A program made the translations under genes and the position numbers. This document shows positions 1-7,450 of a stretch of DNA of 64,000 nt, piece after piece. Below the pieces are notes generated by a model. The model was not told where the DNA came from, searched no databases, and saw only the letters and a program-made list of their open reading frames with translations. Source of the DNA: Lysobacterales bacterium (GTDB lineage Bacteria > Pseudomonadota > Gammaproteobacteria > Xanthomonadales > SZUA-38); contig JANQOZ010000103.1 of NCBI GenBank assembly GCA_028285525.1, positions 1-64,000 on the forward strand. The letters run 5' to 3'. How positions within the stretch are numbered: position 1 is the stretch's first letter; each line of letters starts with the position of its first letter.

Positions 1-1
1 C

Positions 2-322
2 CCAGACGCCCCCTACAAAATCTACTCGGACTCAGACCTCAGCGCAGCGCGGGCCTTTGGGATCGCCTACCAGCTTTCACAGACGACGCTGGAGCGCTAC
101 TTTGAGGGCGGTCGGCTGCTGGCCAGCTACAGCGGGCTGGACACCGGCACACTGCCCGTCCCGTCCAGCTTCCTTATTTCGAAAAACGGCGAGGTGGTTT
201 TTCAATATTCGAGTCCGGACCACACGCGTCGGATTCAGCCAGAGCTGCTGCTGGCCGCGGCCCGCCTGAACGTGGAAAACATGGCGTCGCGCTCGCTCAG
301 CGATTTTGTCGACGGTGAGTAG
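2..322 (+). CDS. Redoxin (AhpC/TSA-like) family protein, C-terminal part only
   Basis: The reading frame is open from the left edge to a TAG stop, giving about 106 residues with no start in the window. The segment holds a thioredoxin-fold ending: YKIYSD, an ARAFGIAYQL stretch, then VPSSFLISKNGEVVF, the usual cis-Pro loop plus the beta strand ending in G-E/K-V-V-F. This is typical of AhpC/TSA redoxins. The resolving or peroxidatic cysteines would lie upstream and cannot be judged. It ends 26 bp before the Crp/Fnr gene on the same strand, so the two may be co-transcribed. The family assignment is fairly good; the substrate is unknown. Confidence 0.7.
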   Translation, partial: PDAPYKIYSDSDLSAARAFGIAYQLSQTTLERYFEGGRLLASYSGLDTGTLPVPSSFLISKNGEVVFQYSSPDHTRRIQPELLLAAARLNVENMASRSLSDFVDGE

Positions 323-348
323 GCTCCTGCGCCTGTTAAAGTAGGCGC

Positions 349-1035
349 ATGACACCTCGGGAAATCCTCGAACACAGCCTGGTTTTCGGCAATCTCCCGG
401 GCGAACGGCTGGACCAGGTCGCCGCGCTGGCGCAGTCGAGAGATGTTGGCAAAGGCACGCTGCTGTTCAACCAGGGAGATCCCGGGGATGCGCTCTACGG
501 CATCGCCAGCGGCAAGGTCCTGGTGTACATCACGGGTACCGATGGGCGCGAGTTTTCTCTCACGGTGCTCGAAACCGGAGACGTGCTGGGCGAAGTTGCT
601 CTGATCGACGGGCGGCCGCGCACCGCCGCGGCCCGCACCATGGAAAAGTGCCGTCTGCTGGTCATCCAGCGCAGCCACTTCACCCCGCTCCTCGACGAAA
701 ACCCGCAGCTGGCCCGGGATCTGCTGACGCTGCTGTGCGATCGGCTGCGCTGGTCGTCACAGCTCATCGAAGAGTTCTCACTCATGCCGGTTGAAGGCCG
801 ACTGGCGCGTCGCCTGCTGACGCTGGCGGAGCTACTCGGTAAAACGAGCAGCGAAGGGGTACAGCTGGAAATCTCGCAAAGCGAGCTGGCCCAGTTCCTC
901 GGGATTTCGCGGCAGATTGTCAATCAGTACCTGCAGGAGTGGCGCCAGGCGGGATGGCTGGAGCTGTCCCGAGGCCGGGTGCTTATCAGGGACTGGGACG
1001 CGGTCCACGAGGTGTGTTTTCAGTCCACCCGGTAG
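349..1035 (+). CDS. Crp/Fnr family transcriptional regulator
   Basis: A 228-residue protein of normal Crp/Fnr length. Residues about 15-130 form a cyclic-nucleotide-binding beta-roll (KGTLLFNQGDPGDALYGI, then GDVLGEVALIDGRPRTAAAR, which keeps the G-E-x-A-L and R-T/S-A elements of the phosphate-binding cassette). The C-terminus (about 165-215) is a winged helix with ISQSELAQFLGISRQIVNQYL as recognition helix. No Fnr-type N-terminal cysteine cluster is present, so it is more CRP-like than a [4Fe-4S] Fnr sensor. The ligand is unknown. The last 16 bp overlap the 3' end of the convergent cysteine-rich lipoprotein gene. Confidence 0.9.
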   Translation: MTPREILEHSLVFGNLPGERLDQVAALAQSRDVGKGTLLFNQGDPGDALYGIASGKVLVYITGTDGREFSLTVLETGDVLGEVALIDGRPRTAAARTMEKCRLLVIQRSHFTPLLDENPQLARDLLTLLCDRLRWSSQLIEEFSLMPVEGRLARRLLTLAELLGKTSSEGVQLEISQSELAQFLGISRQIVNQYLQEWRQAGWLELSRGRVLIRDWDAVHEVCFQSTR

Positions 1036-1421
1036 TCGTCGTCGTCCTCACCAACGATGCGTCCTCCGCAGCCGATAAAACACTGATCGTACCCCTCGCT
1101 ACAGCCGCTGTAGTTGGGCACCGGACAGTTGCCCGGTCTCACGCAGCCGCCACGATTGCCCCGAATCTCCAGGCAGCGCAAAAACTGGGCGTAGACGATG
1201 CGGTAGCGGTACTGACAGTCTTCGTCACGACGCTGGATGGGGGTTCGGCAGACAAAGCGCTCTCGCTGGCAGAACTGCAGGCACTGCTCCGCCTCCGCGC
1301 CCTGGGGTTGAACATAGTCCTTTTTCTCTGGACCCGCGCAGCCGGCCAGACCGACAACGAGCAGCACGAGCTGAATCGAAGCACCGGTGAGTAACCGCCT
1401 TTTGAAGCCGCAAGCTGTCAT
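1020..1421 (-). CDS. Ten-cysteine putative lipoprotein (paralogue of the next gene upstream)
   Basis: A 133-residue protein. The N-terminus has Arg/Lys, a hydrophobic run, then VVGLAGC, a plausible lipobox with Cys about 28 as the lipidated residue. The mature part contains ten cysteines spaced C-x3-C-x6-C-x10-C-x13-C-x9-C-x5-C-x7-C-x6-C-x3-C, including CVRPGNCPVP and YDQCFIGCGG. The neighbouring 142-aa protein has the same ten cysteines at the same spacings except one loop. I do not recognise the family. The cysteine number and export signal suggest a disulfide-stabilised envelope protein. The two genes lie 83 bp apart on the same strand and the 3' end overlaps the Crp/Fnr gene. Confidence 0.75.
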   Translation of the reverse strand: MTACGFKRRLLTGASIQLVLLVVGLAGCAGPEKKDYVQPQGAEAEQCLQFCQRERFVCRTPIQRRDEDCQYRYRIVYAQFLRCLEIRGNRGGCVRPGNCPVPNYSGCSEGYDQCFIGCGGRIVGEDDDDYRVD

Positions 1422-1504
1422 CGTTGTTGCGCTCTCATCACCGCAGGATGGCCTTTACGCTACTGACGCGCGGTTGGTCAGCCGATTCGACCACAGCGCG
1501 CTTG

Positions 1505-1933
1505 CTAGCCCGACGGATCGTCTTTGCCCGCTTCACGGGCGGCTTTCGCTTCCGCTTTCTGACGCTTCTTGAGCTCTTTGCTGTCCTCGATCACGCCGCC
1601 GCACGATTCAAAGCAAAGGTCGTAATTGATGGTGCAGCCTTTGGTCTGCAGTACCGGACACCGCTGCGGGCGGATACAGTTGCCGCCCTGACGTCGGCAC
1701 CAGTTGTACTGGCGCTGCTGCTCCCGAAAAACCGACTTACAGTAGTCGTACTGATCCTTTGCAGCCGCGCGGCACTGCATTTTCACCACGTTGCACTGAT
1801 CGGCGCACTGGGCCACCGCTTCGTTGGGTTCGATGTAGACTTTTTTTGCGGAGGCACTGCCGGCAAACAGCAGCAATCCCGCCAGCACAACCAAAAACAG
1901 CGACAGCGGAATGGATTGACGAGCTTTGACCAT
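1505..1933 (-). CDS. Ten-cysteine secreted protein, paralogue of the adjacent lipoprotein
   Basis: The start was set at the third in-frame ATG (1933): GGAA lies 7 nt upstream, and the protein then begins with a clean signal peptide (MVKARQSIPLSLFLVVLAGL) ending in a GSASA-KK type I cleavage site. The mature part has ten cysteines (C-x3-C-x6-C-x10-C-x13-C-x6-C-x5-C-x7-C-x6-C-x3-C) with CIRPQRCPV and YDLCFESCGG, matching the downstream lipoprotein residue for residue in spacing except the fifth gap. The C-terminal 25 residues are a highly charged Lys/Glu/Ala tail absent from the paralogue. The function is unknown. Confidence 0.75.
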   Translation of the reverse strand: MVKARQSIPLSLFLVVLAGLLLFAGSASAKKVYIEPNEAVAQCADQCNVVKMQCRAAAKDQYDYCKSVFREQQRQYNWCRRQGGNCIRPQRCPVLQTKGCTINYDLCFESCGGVIEDSKELKKRQKAEAKAAREAGKDDPSG

Positions 1934-2140
1934 GGCCATATTCCTACGGAAACACCGCCATTTCACCACGCGGCCGCGCTGCGGAACAAGCGGCGATGGT
2001 CCCAGGACCAGACCGCGTCACTTCGCTTGTCTCGAGCCGCGCCCCGAGCGAATTTCAGTCTGAGTCCGTCCCAGGCTAACCGGTTACAAGAGAGCCGCGT
2101 CCAACAGGCATGATCGAACTTGCACCAGCGGAACAGCGTT

Positions 2141-2680
2141 GTGTCGGACGCTGAGATTGTCGACCGGGCGCGCCGCGGAGACCGAATGGCGTTTCGGACG
2201 CTGGTGCTCGACCACTCCGAGGCGATGCACCGGCTGGCGCTGCGCCTGACCGGCAACGAAGCGGCGGCACAGGACGCCGTGCAGGAGGCCTGGATCAAGG
2301 CCCACCGCAGTATGGAAAAGTTCGACGGCCGCGCCCGGTTCGGCACCTGGGTTCACCGCATTACGGTGAACACGGCGCTCGACCTGCTGCGCAAGCAGAA
2401 GAGCCGGCAGCGTTTTGAGGTCGATGAACCGCCTGAACTTCCGCCGGAGCCCCGAAACGCCGAGAGCTGCCCGGCGGAGAGTGAAGACCTGCTGCGCCGC
2501 ACGATGGCCGCGCTCCAGCGACTCAGCGATATGGAGCGCACCGCCTTTACGCTGCGGCACTTTGAAGGCCACTCGATCAATGAAATCTGCGAACTGCTCG
2601 AGATCGGGAACAGCGCCTGTAAACAGGCCATATTTCGGGCGGTTCACAAAATGCGCGAACAGCTGGAGGCGCTTGCGTGA
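2141..2680 (+). CDS. ECF-type sigma-70 family RNA polymerase sigma factor
   Basis: About 179 residues. Region 2 is seen in LALRLTGNEAAAQDAVQEAW through FGTWVHRITVNTALDLLRK. Region 4 is ERTAFTLRHFEGHSINEICE followed by ALFRAVHKMRE-like helix residues, and a Pro/Glu-rich linker joins them. The frame is open back to a TTG at 2120, but the GTG at 2141 has GGAA 7 nt upstream and gives the usual short ECF N-terminus (SDAEIVDRARRGD). A putative membrane anti-sigma gene follows 28 bp downstream and a HEAT-repeat gene after that, so this looks like a sigma/anti-sigma operon. The signal sensed is unknown. Confidence 0.9.
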   Translation: MSDAEIVDRARRGDRMAFRTLVLDHSEAMHRLALRLTGNEAAAQDAVQEAWIKAHRSMEKFDGRARFGTWVHRITVNTALDLLRKQKSRQRFEVDEPPELPPEPRNAESCPAESEDLLRRTMAALQRLSDMERTAFTLRHFEGHSINEICELLEIGNSACKQAIFRAVHKMREQLEALA

Positions 2681-2708
2681 AGCCGAGCGCCCTGGAGATC
2701 CTCGATAG

Positions 2709-3431
2709 ATGACCAAACCTGACGCAAAGATCGAAGATATCGACCTGCTCATGCTCTATTACGGTGAGCACGACGACCCGACGCTCGGCGCCAAAGTGGC
2801 GAGCGACGCTGAGCTCTCCGCTCGGATGGAGCAGCTCAGCCAGGGCCTGGCCCAACTCGAACAGGCGCCGCTTCCCGACCCCGGTCCGAACTATCCGCAG
2901 CAGGTATGGCAGCGCCTGGTTCCAGAACTGGGCTCAGGAGCCGCCGCTGCGGCCGCGCCCGCGTCCCGCTGGCATCAGCTGCTGCTGGCCCCGCGCTTTT
3001 CCCTGGCCGGAATCGCCGCGCTGCTGGTGGTGGCGGTGGTGGCCTTCATGATGGGGCAGACCATGAACCGGCCTTCCCAGCCAACCCTGGCGCTCGACGC
3101 GGAGACGCTGCTGATGCGGGAGCTGGCGCTGCATCTCCAGCAGGCGGAGCTGCTGCTGACCGAGGTGGCCAACAGCGGGACAGCGACAACGGCGGTCAGC
3201 GCGAGCGCGCAGCCGCTGCTGCAGGCGAACCGACTCTATCGCATGGCCGGCGGCGCGAAGGTCAGCCAGCCGCTCAATCAGCTGCTGCAGGACATGGAGA
3301 CACTGCTGCTGGAATTGTCCAACGCCCAGGACACACAGGATCTCGGCCCGGTCCAGGACTACGTCGACAGCGACCTGCTTTTCCGGGTGCGGGCGCTGCG
3401 TCATTCGCTGACGGAAGAAAATCGAATTTAA
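2709..3431 (+). CDS. Membrane protein, probable anti-sigma factor
   Basis: A 240-residue protein with no zinc-type HxxxCxxC motif. The acidic N-terminus (IEDIDLLMLYYGEHDDPTLG, then DAELSARMEQL) resembles the cytoplasmic domain of membrane anti-sigma proteins. A single transmembrane helix (about 100-120, AGIAALLVVAVVAFMMG) follows, then a Leu/Gln-rich, probably coiled-coil periplasmic part. Its position directly after an ECF sigma gene is the main argument for an anti-sigma role. No sequence-level proof of sigma binding is visible. The HEAT-repeat gene starts 9 bp after its stop. Confidence 0.65.
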   Translation: MTKPDAKIEDIDLLMLYYGEHDDPTLGAKVASDAELSARMEQLSQGLAQLEQAPLPDPGPNYPQQVWQRLVPELGSGAAAAAAPASRWHQLLLAPRFSLAGIAALLVVAVVAFMMGQTMNRPSQPTLALDAETLLMRELALHLQQAELLLTEVANSGTATTAVSASAQPLLQANRLYRMAGGAKVSQPLNQLLQDMETLLLELSNAQDTQDLGPVQDYVDSDLLFRVRALRHSLTEENRI

Positions 3432-3440
3432 GGAAGCGTT

Positions 3441-5135
3441 ATGAAGACTCTATGCACGATATCGTTGCTGTTTACACTCCTTGGCTTGTCGGCTCAGGCC
3501 GCGGCTGACGCCTACGAGCGGGGTCAGGAGGCGCTGCGAGAGAAGGACTGGAGCGCGGCGGTGGAAGCGTTTCGGGACGCCGAACGCCGGCGCGAACGCG
3601 TGGACGCGGCGCTCTACTGGCGCGCCTTCGCGCTGCATCAGCTCGGGCGCGAGCGAGAGGCCGGCGGTGTCGCCAAGCAGGTGCTGCGGAGATATCCGGA
3701 CAGTCCGTGGACGGATGATGCAGAGGCGCTGCTCGACGAGCTCGGGCAGCGCGACCCCGGCGCGGGCGACGACGCGGAGCTGCGGCTCTATGCGCTGCAG
3801 CGCCTGATCGACAGCAACCCCGATCGCGCCCTGCCGCTGATCAGGGACATGCTGGCGGCAAACCCCGATCCCGACACCCGCCGGCAGCTGCTGTTTATCC
3901 TCGCCGCCAGCGACAGCGCGGAGGCCAACGAGCTGGTGCTGCGGACCGCCCTGGACAGCAACGAACCCGACCTGCAGATTCAGGCGATCCACATGATTGG
4001 CGTGGGCTCAGACGGCGCGGCAATTCCCCAGCTGACCGAGGTCTACCGGGCTACTTCGTCCGAGTCGGTGCGCCGCGCGATTATCGACGCGCACCTGATG
4101 GCCGACGAGCCGGCAGCGCTGGCCAGACTCATTGGGCAGGAAAAAAGCGCTGACCTGCAGCGCCACGGCATTGTGACGCTGGGCGGCATGGGAGCCGTTG
4201 AGGAGCTCAAAGCCATCTACCGGAATCTGCCGGGAACCCGGGAACGAGCGGCTGTGCTCGAGGCGCTGGCAATCAGCGGCGACGTGTCTGAGCTGGCCGG
4301 CATCATCGAGTCGGAAACGGATCCGGAGCTGCGCGTCACCGCAACCCGCAGCCCCGGCACCGCCGGCGATGACGGCGACAGCGAAGGGATGCTGGCAGGG
4401 CTGGCCGCCACCGCCACCAGCCCGGAGGAGCTGATCGCCATTCTCGAGGCGGTCACGATCATGGACTCGGGCGCAGAGACGGTCCTGGCGGTCGCCCGGC
4501 GCAGCACGAGTCCGGAAGTCTCGCGCAGAGCCATCCAGACGCTGGCCATACTGGACGAAAGCGAGGCGGTCATGGATCTGTATCGGGAGCTTCGCGGTCA
4601 ATCGCCTGAGGTCGACCGCGCCATGCTGGAAGCGCTGATGCTGCTGGACGACGGCGAGGAGATCGCGGTGGATATTATTCGGAGCAACAGCAACCCCGAG
4701 ATTGTGCGAATGGCGATTCAAACGCTCGGGATGCTCGATGCGGGCGAACTGCTCACGAACCTTTACCCTAATCTGTCGACGCCCGAGCAGAAGCGTATCG
4801 CTCTGCAGCACATGATGGCCGGCGACAACGAGGAAGGGCTGCGCGGCATCCTCGAGACGGAGAACGATCCGCAGCTACGGGCGGAGGCCATTCGGGCTAT
4901 GGCGGTGATGGACGTGAGTGCTGACGACGAACTCCTGCGGATTTACCGCAGCGGCACGCCCGAGGAAAAGCTGGTTGTGGTGGAGACCTGGATGATTCAG
5001 GAGTCCGACGATGCGGTGGTAAGCGCGCTGGAGGAGGAAACCGATCCGACCTTTAAGCGCCGCCTGATCGAAGCACTGGTAGTGATGGACTCAGAAAAGG
5101 CGGATGAGTATCTGTTCGAGTGGCTGGAGCGCTGA
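3441..5135 (+). CDS. Secreted TPR/HEAT-repeat protein
   Basis: A 564-residue protein preceded by AAGGA 6 nt before the ATG. Residues 1-22 are a signal peptide (MKTLCTISLLFTLLGLSAQA, cut near AAADA). Residues about 24-95 look like two TPR-type helical pairs (AYERGQEALREKDWSAAVEA). The rest is a run of about 30-residue HEAT-like repeats with recurring x-Glu-x-Asp-Pro-x-[Leu/Ile]-[Arg]-x-x-Ala-Ile-x-x-Leu units. One repeat near residue 300 is degenerate (Pro/Gly/Asp-rich). It is the third gene of the sigma/anti-sigma unit and so may act in the periplasm as a scaffold or sensor for that system; that is inference. Confidence 0.75.
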   Translation: MKTLCTISLLFTLLGLSAQAAADAYERGQEALREKDWSAAVEAFRDAERRRERVDAALYWRAFALHQLGREREAGGVAKQVLRRYPDSPWTDDAEALLDELGQRDPGAGDDAELRLYALQRLIDSNPDRALPLIRDMLAANPDPDTRRQLLFILAASDSAEANELVLRTALDSNEPDLQIQAIHMIGVGSDGAAIPQLTEVYRATSSESVRRAIIDAHLMADEPAALARLIGQEKSADLQRHGIVTLGGMGAVEELKAIYRNLPGTRERAAVLEALAISGDVSELAGIIESETDPELRVTATRSPGTAGDDGDSEGMLAGLAATATSPEELIAILEAVTIMDSGAETVLAVARRSTSPEVSRRAIQTLAILDESEAVMDLYRELRGQSPEVDRAMLEALMLLDDGEEIAVDIIRSNSNPEIVRMAIQTLGMLDAGELLTNLYPNLSTPEQKRIALQHMMAGDNEEGLRGILETENDPQLRAEAIRAMAVMDVSADDELLRIYRSGTPEEKLVVVETWMIQESDDAVVSALEEETDPTFKRRLIEALVVMDSEKADEYLFEWLER

Positions 5136-5158
5136 GCGACCGGCACAGGCCGGTCGCT
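5135..5158. terminator. Hairpin between convergent genes (HEAT protein / msrB)
   Basis: A perfect 10-bp inverted repeat (AGCGACCGGC, loop acag, GCCGGTCGCT) starts on the last base of the HEAT-gene stop codon and lies before the convergent msrB stop. There is no T-tract on either side, so intrinsic termination is only possible. It may instead protect the 3' end of the mRNA. Confidence 0.45.
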
Positions 5159-5169
5159 GCCGCAGGAGG

Positions 5170-5739
5170 TTACGAGTCGAGCGGGACAAACTTCAGCGCA
5201 ACGCCGTTGTTGCAAAACCGCTGGCGGGTCGGAGCCGGCCCGTCGTCAAACACGTGCCCCTGGTGTCCGCCGCACCGAATGCAGTGATACTCCGTGCGAG
5301 GCCAGACAAGCTTGAAATCTCGCTTGGTGGCCAGGTGGCCGGGAATCTCGGTGAAAAAGCTCGGCCAGCCGGTGCCGCTGTCATACTTCATCTCCGAGGT
5401 AAACAGCGGCAGACCACAGCCGGCGCACGCAAATACGCCCGGCCGCTTCTCGACGTTATACGGATGAGAGCCGGCGCGTTCCGTACCCTCGCGGCGCAGC
5501 ACGTTGTACGCCAGATCCGACTCAAGCCGCTCGCGCCACTGCGCGTCGGTCAGCTCGAACGGATCGAGTGAGAGATCCAGACCGTGGTTTTCCGGCAGAA
5601 AATCCTGCCAGCGCGCCTGCATTTCCTCGATATCACTGTCGGTCATCGGTACCCTTCGCTGATTGGCGGCCCAGCCGCTGATGCTGGCAGCACCTACGGC
5701 GGCGGTCACCGCTGTCGCAACAAACTTTCGACGTTTCAT
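5170..5739 (-). CDS. msrB: Peptide-methionine (R)-S-oxide reductase MsrB, Tat-exported form
   Basis: A 189-residue protein that reduces methionine-R-sulfoxide in proteins. The N-terminus is MKRRKFVATAVTAAVGAAS, a twin-arginine-type leader followed by an Ala-rich hydrophobic stretch, so the enzyme is probably exported folded. The MsrB domain (about 60-185) has two zinc CxxC pairs (CAGC, CIRC), the GTGWPSF motif, GHVFDDGPAP and the catalytic Cys in RFCNNGVALKF. The usual Asn-Ser after this Cys is Asn-Gly here. The resolving cysteine was not assigned. The context is single-gene, convergent with the HEAT-protein operon. Confidence 0.92.
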   Translation of the reverse strand: MKRRKFVATAVTAAVGAASISGWAANQRRVPMTDSDIEEMQARWQDFLPENHGLDLSLDPFELTDAQWRERLESDLAYNVLRREGTERAGSHPYNVEKRPGVFACAGCGLPLFTSEMKYDSGTGWPSFFTEIPGHLATKRDFKLVWPRTEYHCIRCGGHQGHVFDDGPAPTRQRFCNNGVALKFVPLDS

Positions 5740-5817
5740 TCAATCTTCCTAATTCTCGCAGGTCCCATAGTAGACCGCGTTAAGTGAAGAAAAATTGCAG
5801 AGAAGCAGAGAGTTAGC

Positions 5818-6732
5818 TTAAGGCTCGGTTGGGGGCCCAGGAAGCAGCTCGAGATGGCTGGTGTCGATCGAGGGCGCTGGGTCGCGCTCATCTGGGTCCA
5901 GGCTGTCGAATTCTTCGGCGACCGACAGGCTGCTGGTATCGATGTTTGGAGCTTCGGGACGCTCAGCGGAGTCCACCGGCCCCTCATCGCTGGCGACGTC
6001 AAAGCCGGTGAGGTCGATCTCCGGCGGTGCGGGCGCCTCCTGCTCGTCCAGCGCGTCAAAAGCCTCGCTGGCGCTCAGTCCGCTCGTATCCACCTCCAGG
6101 GGCGGCGGCGGAGCCGTGTCGTCGACCACCTCACCCGCCTCGGCGAGCTCGATGTCGGCCAAGTCGAAGGTCAGCGGCTCGACCACCTCGGGCGCAACCA
6201 GCTGCACGCCAACCGGTGCGAGGTCCGCAGACGCGGCTTCCTCTTCCACCGTGACGTCAGCTTCGCTGACCTGCGGCGCTTTATCTGCCGGCGACGGTTC
6301 GGCGGCTGCAGCAGTTTCCTGTGCCTCGACCGGTAAGTCGTCAACCTGAAACACTGCTTTTCCGGCGCTGACCGCCTCAGCGGGGTCGTCAATAGCGAAG
6401 CTGGCGCGCCCGGGCGATGGTGCCGCTTCGGGTGCGGGCGGGCTGCTCGGCGCCTCCTCAGGCGGCTGCGCGACGCGGGCCTGCGCGCTCCGCTCGGTTT
6501 CCGCGCTGACGACCGACACGATGAGCCCGGCTTTCCGGAGCGCCGCCCGATAGCGATCGGCCGCCTCCCGTTCCAGTCCTTTCTTCAGGACCTGGCGGCG
6601 ACCGTCGAAGAGTTTTTCGACCTGCTCGGGCTGAGCCTTGAACAGCTTGGCCAGGTTTGCCCTCGCCTGCTCGGGGGCTGTTCCCGGCGCCACCCGGCCG
6701 CGAAAGACGATCTGGTAATCGCGCGACGGCAT
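5818..6732 (-). CDS. Hypothetical protein with N-terminal conserved domain and repeated I-D-T-S-x-L tail
   Basis: A 304-residue acidic protein. The first 70 residues form a conserved unit (YQIVFRGRVAPGTAPEQARA, VEKLFDGRRQVLKKGL, AADRYRAALRKAGL) that I know as an uncharacterised N-terminal domain of several proteobacterial membrane-associated proteins. The remainder is low-complexity Ala/Pro/Glu/Asp sequence. Within it a short motif recurs: VDTSGLSASEAFDALD, IDLTGFDVASDE, IDTSSLSVAEEFDSLD, IDTSHLELL. There is no membrane segment. Its ATG overlaps the stop of the DUF4404-like gene (TGATG), so the two are translationally coupled. Confidence 0.7.
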   Translation of the reverse strand: MPSRDYQIVFRGRVAPGTAPEQARANLAKLFKAQPEQVEKLFDGRRQVLKKGLEREAADRYRAALRKAGLIVSVVSAETERSAQARVAQPPEEAPSSPPAPEAAPSPGRASFAIDDPAEAVSAGKAVFQVDDLPVEAQETAAAAEPSPADKAPQVSEADVTVEEEAASADLAPVGVQLVAPEVVEPLTFDLADIELAEAGEVVDDTAPPPPLEVDTSGLSASEAFDALDEQEAPAPPEIDLTGFDVASDEGPVDSAERPEAPNIDTSSLSVAEEFDSLDPDERDPAPSIDTSHLELLPGPPTEP

Positions 6733-7001
6733 CAGATGCCCAGATTGCTCAACATGTTGATCAGCGTACGTACAGTCGCCACGGTGTCAGGATGTTCGAC
6801 CTCGAGATGGGTTGCCTCACGATTCAGCTCATCGAGCAGATCGGGGTGGACCGACGGGTCATCTTCCGCCGGGATCTGCTCTTCCATCGCGTCGATCAGA
6901 CGCGTTAGCTCGCTGGCCCGGGCGTCATCGAGCGTGACCTGCGCCAGCTCGCTGCGCAGCGATTCCAGAAGTGTCAGCAGCTGTTGACGGCGTTGACTCA
7001 T
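6732..7001 (-). CDS. DUF4404-like small protein
   Basis: An 89-residue protein starting at an internal ATG (7001, MSQRRQQLLTLLESLRSELA). The longer reading frame adds 15 poorly conserved residues and runs into a hairpin. It is a short helical protein with a central acidic segment (AEDDPSVHPDLLDELN) and the ending VRTLINMLSNLGI, consistent with the DUF4404 family. The family has no known function. It is the first gene of a two-gene unit with the 304-aa protein. Confidence 0.7.
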   Translation of the reverse strand: MSQRRQQLLTLLESLRSELAQVTLDDARASELTRLIDAMEEQIPAEDDPSVHPDLLDELNREATHLEVEHPDTVATVRTLINMLSNLGI

Positions 7002-7020
7002 AATGGCGTCTATAGTAGCA

Positions 7021-7044
7021 GCGCTCCTCCACGACGAGGAGCGC
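7021..7044. repeat. 9-bp inverted repeat upstream of the DUF4404-like gene
   Basis: GCGCTCCTC and GAGGAGCGC flank a 6-nt loop, 20 bp upstream of the 7001 start. Read on the minus strand, the right arm carries GGAGGAGC. No T-tract follows. It may be a leader hairpin or an operator. Confidence 0.4.
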
Positions 7045-7117
7045 ATTTACGGCATTCTGTTAAGAGTTGTTCATCGGTATCGCCGCCAACTACTTGAGCA
7101 TTAATATGTTTCACTTC

Positions 7118-7152
7118 TTGTCCACAAAGCCTGTGGATAAGTTTGTGGACAT
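7118..7152. promoter_or_regulatory. Cluster of three DnaA-box-like 9-mers
   Basis: Within 35 bp are TTGTCCACA (7118-7126, one mismatch to consensus), TGTGGATAA (7132-7140, the exact reverse complement of the consensus box TTATCCACA) and TGTGGACAT (7144-7152, two mismatches, same orientation as the second). They lie in the 450-bp gene-free stretch 7002-7450, which is AT-richer than its flanks and also contains a TTTGATCAAA palindrome at about 7202. No dnaA, dnaN, gyrB or gidA gene is nearby. A DnaA-titrating or regulatory locus is as likely as an origin. Confidence 0.55.
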
Positions 7153-7274
7153 CCTCCCCGCGCGGCGACTCAAAGCGACCAACTACGTGGGCCCGCTGCA
7201 CTTTGATCAAATTTTGCTCACCGCGTTTACGTTCTAAGAATCAATCACTTACGGCTTACGAAGCGAGCGCTGTG

Positions 7275-7304
7275 ACAAATGTGAAAGCCATGTTTCACAT
7301 TTGT
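7275..7304. repeat. 12-bp perfect inverted repeat
   Basis: ACAAATGTGAAA and TTTCACATTTGT flank a 6-nt centre (gccatg). Outside these, GTG/GAC gives partial extension. TGTGA and TCACA are 10 nt apart, too far for a standard CRP site (6 nt). It is probably a protein-binding dyad or a structured RNA element. Nothing else recognisable lies between it and the terminator at 7404. Confidence 0.5.
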
Positions 7305-7403
7305 GACGGCCCAAATCCGGGTGTGCATAAGGCCATTTGGCAAATCAGACACTTACATTGACACTCAAAAAGCCCGAGTACAAAAAGGCCGCAAAAACCG
7401 CAT

Positions 7404-7428
7404 AAAAAAAGGGCGTCCGAGGACGCCC
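7404..7428 (-). terminator. Intrinsic terminator of the hsp20 gene
   Basis: An 8-bp stem (GGGCGTCC / GGACGCCC, 7411-7428) is followed on the minus strand by seven T residues, 23 bp after the hsp20 stop codon. The plus strand also has a short T4 run after the stem, so the element may work weakly in both directions. Confidence 0.85.
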
Positions 7429-7450
7429 TTTTGGTCTGGTCAATGCTCGA

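Noticed and set aside
7118-7152. Calling the DnaA-box cluster an origin of replication
   Set aside because: There are no dnaA/dnaN/gidA neighbours and only one exact box; kept as a regulatory feature and finding.
7275-7304. CRP-binding site
   Set aside because: TGTGA and TCACA are separated by 10 nt rather than 6.
7010-7361. Short frames in the gene-free stretch before hsp20
   Set aside because: No SD, no homology, and they cover the DnaA boxes and inverted repeat.
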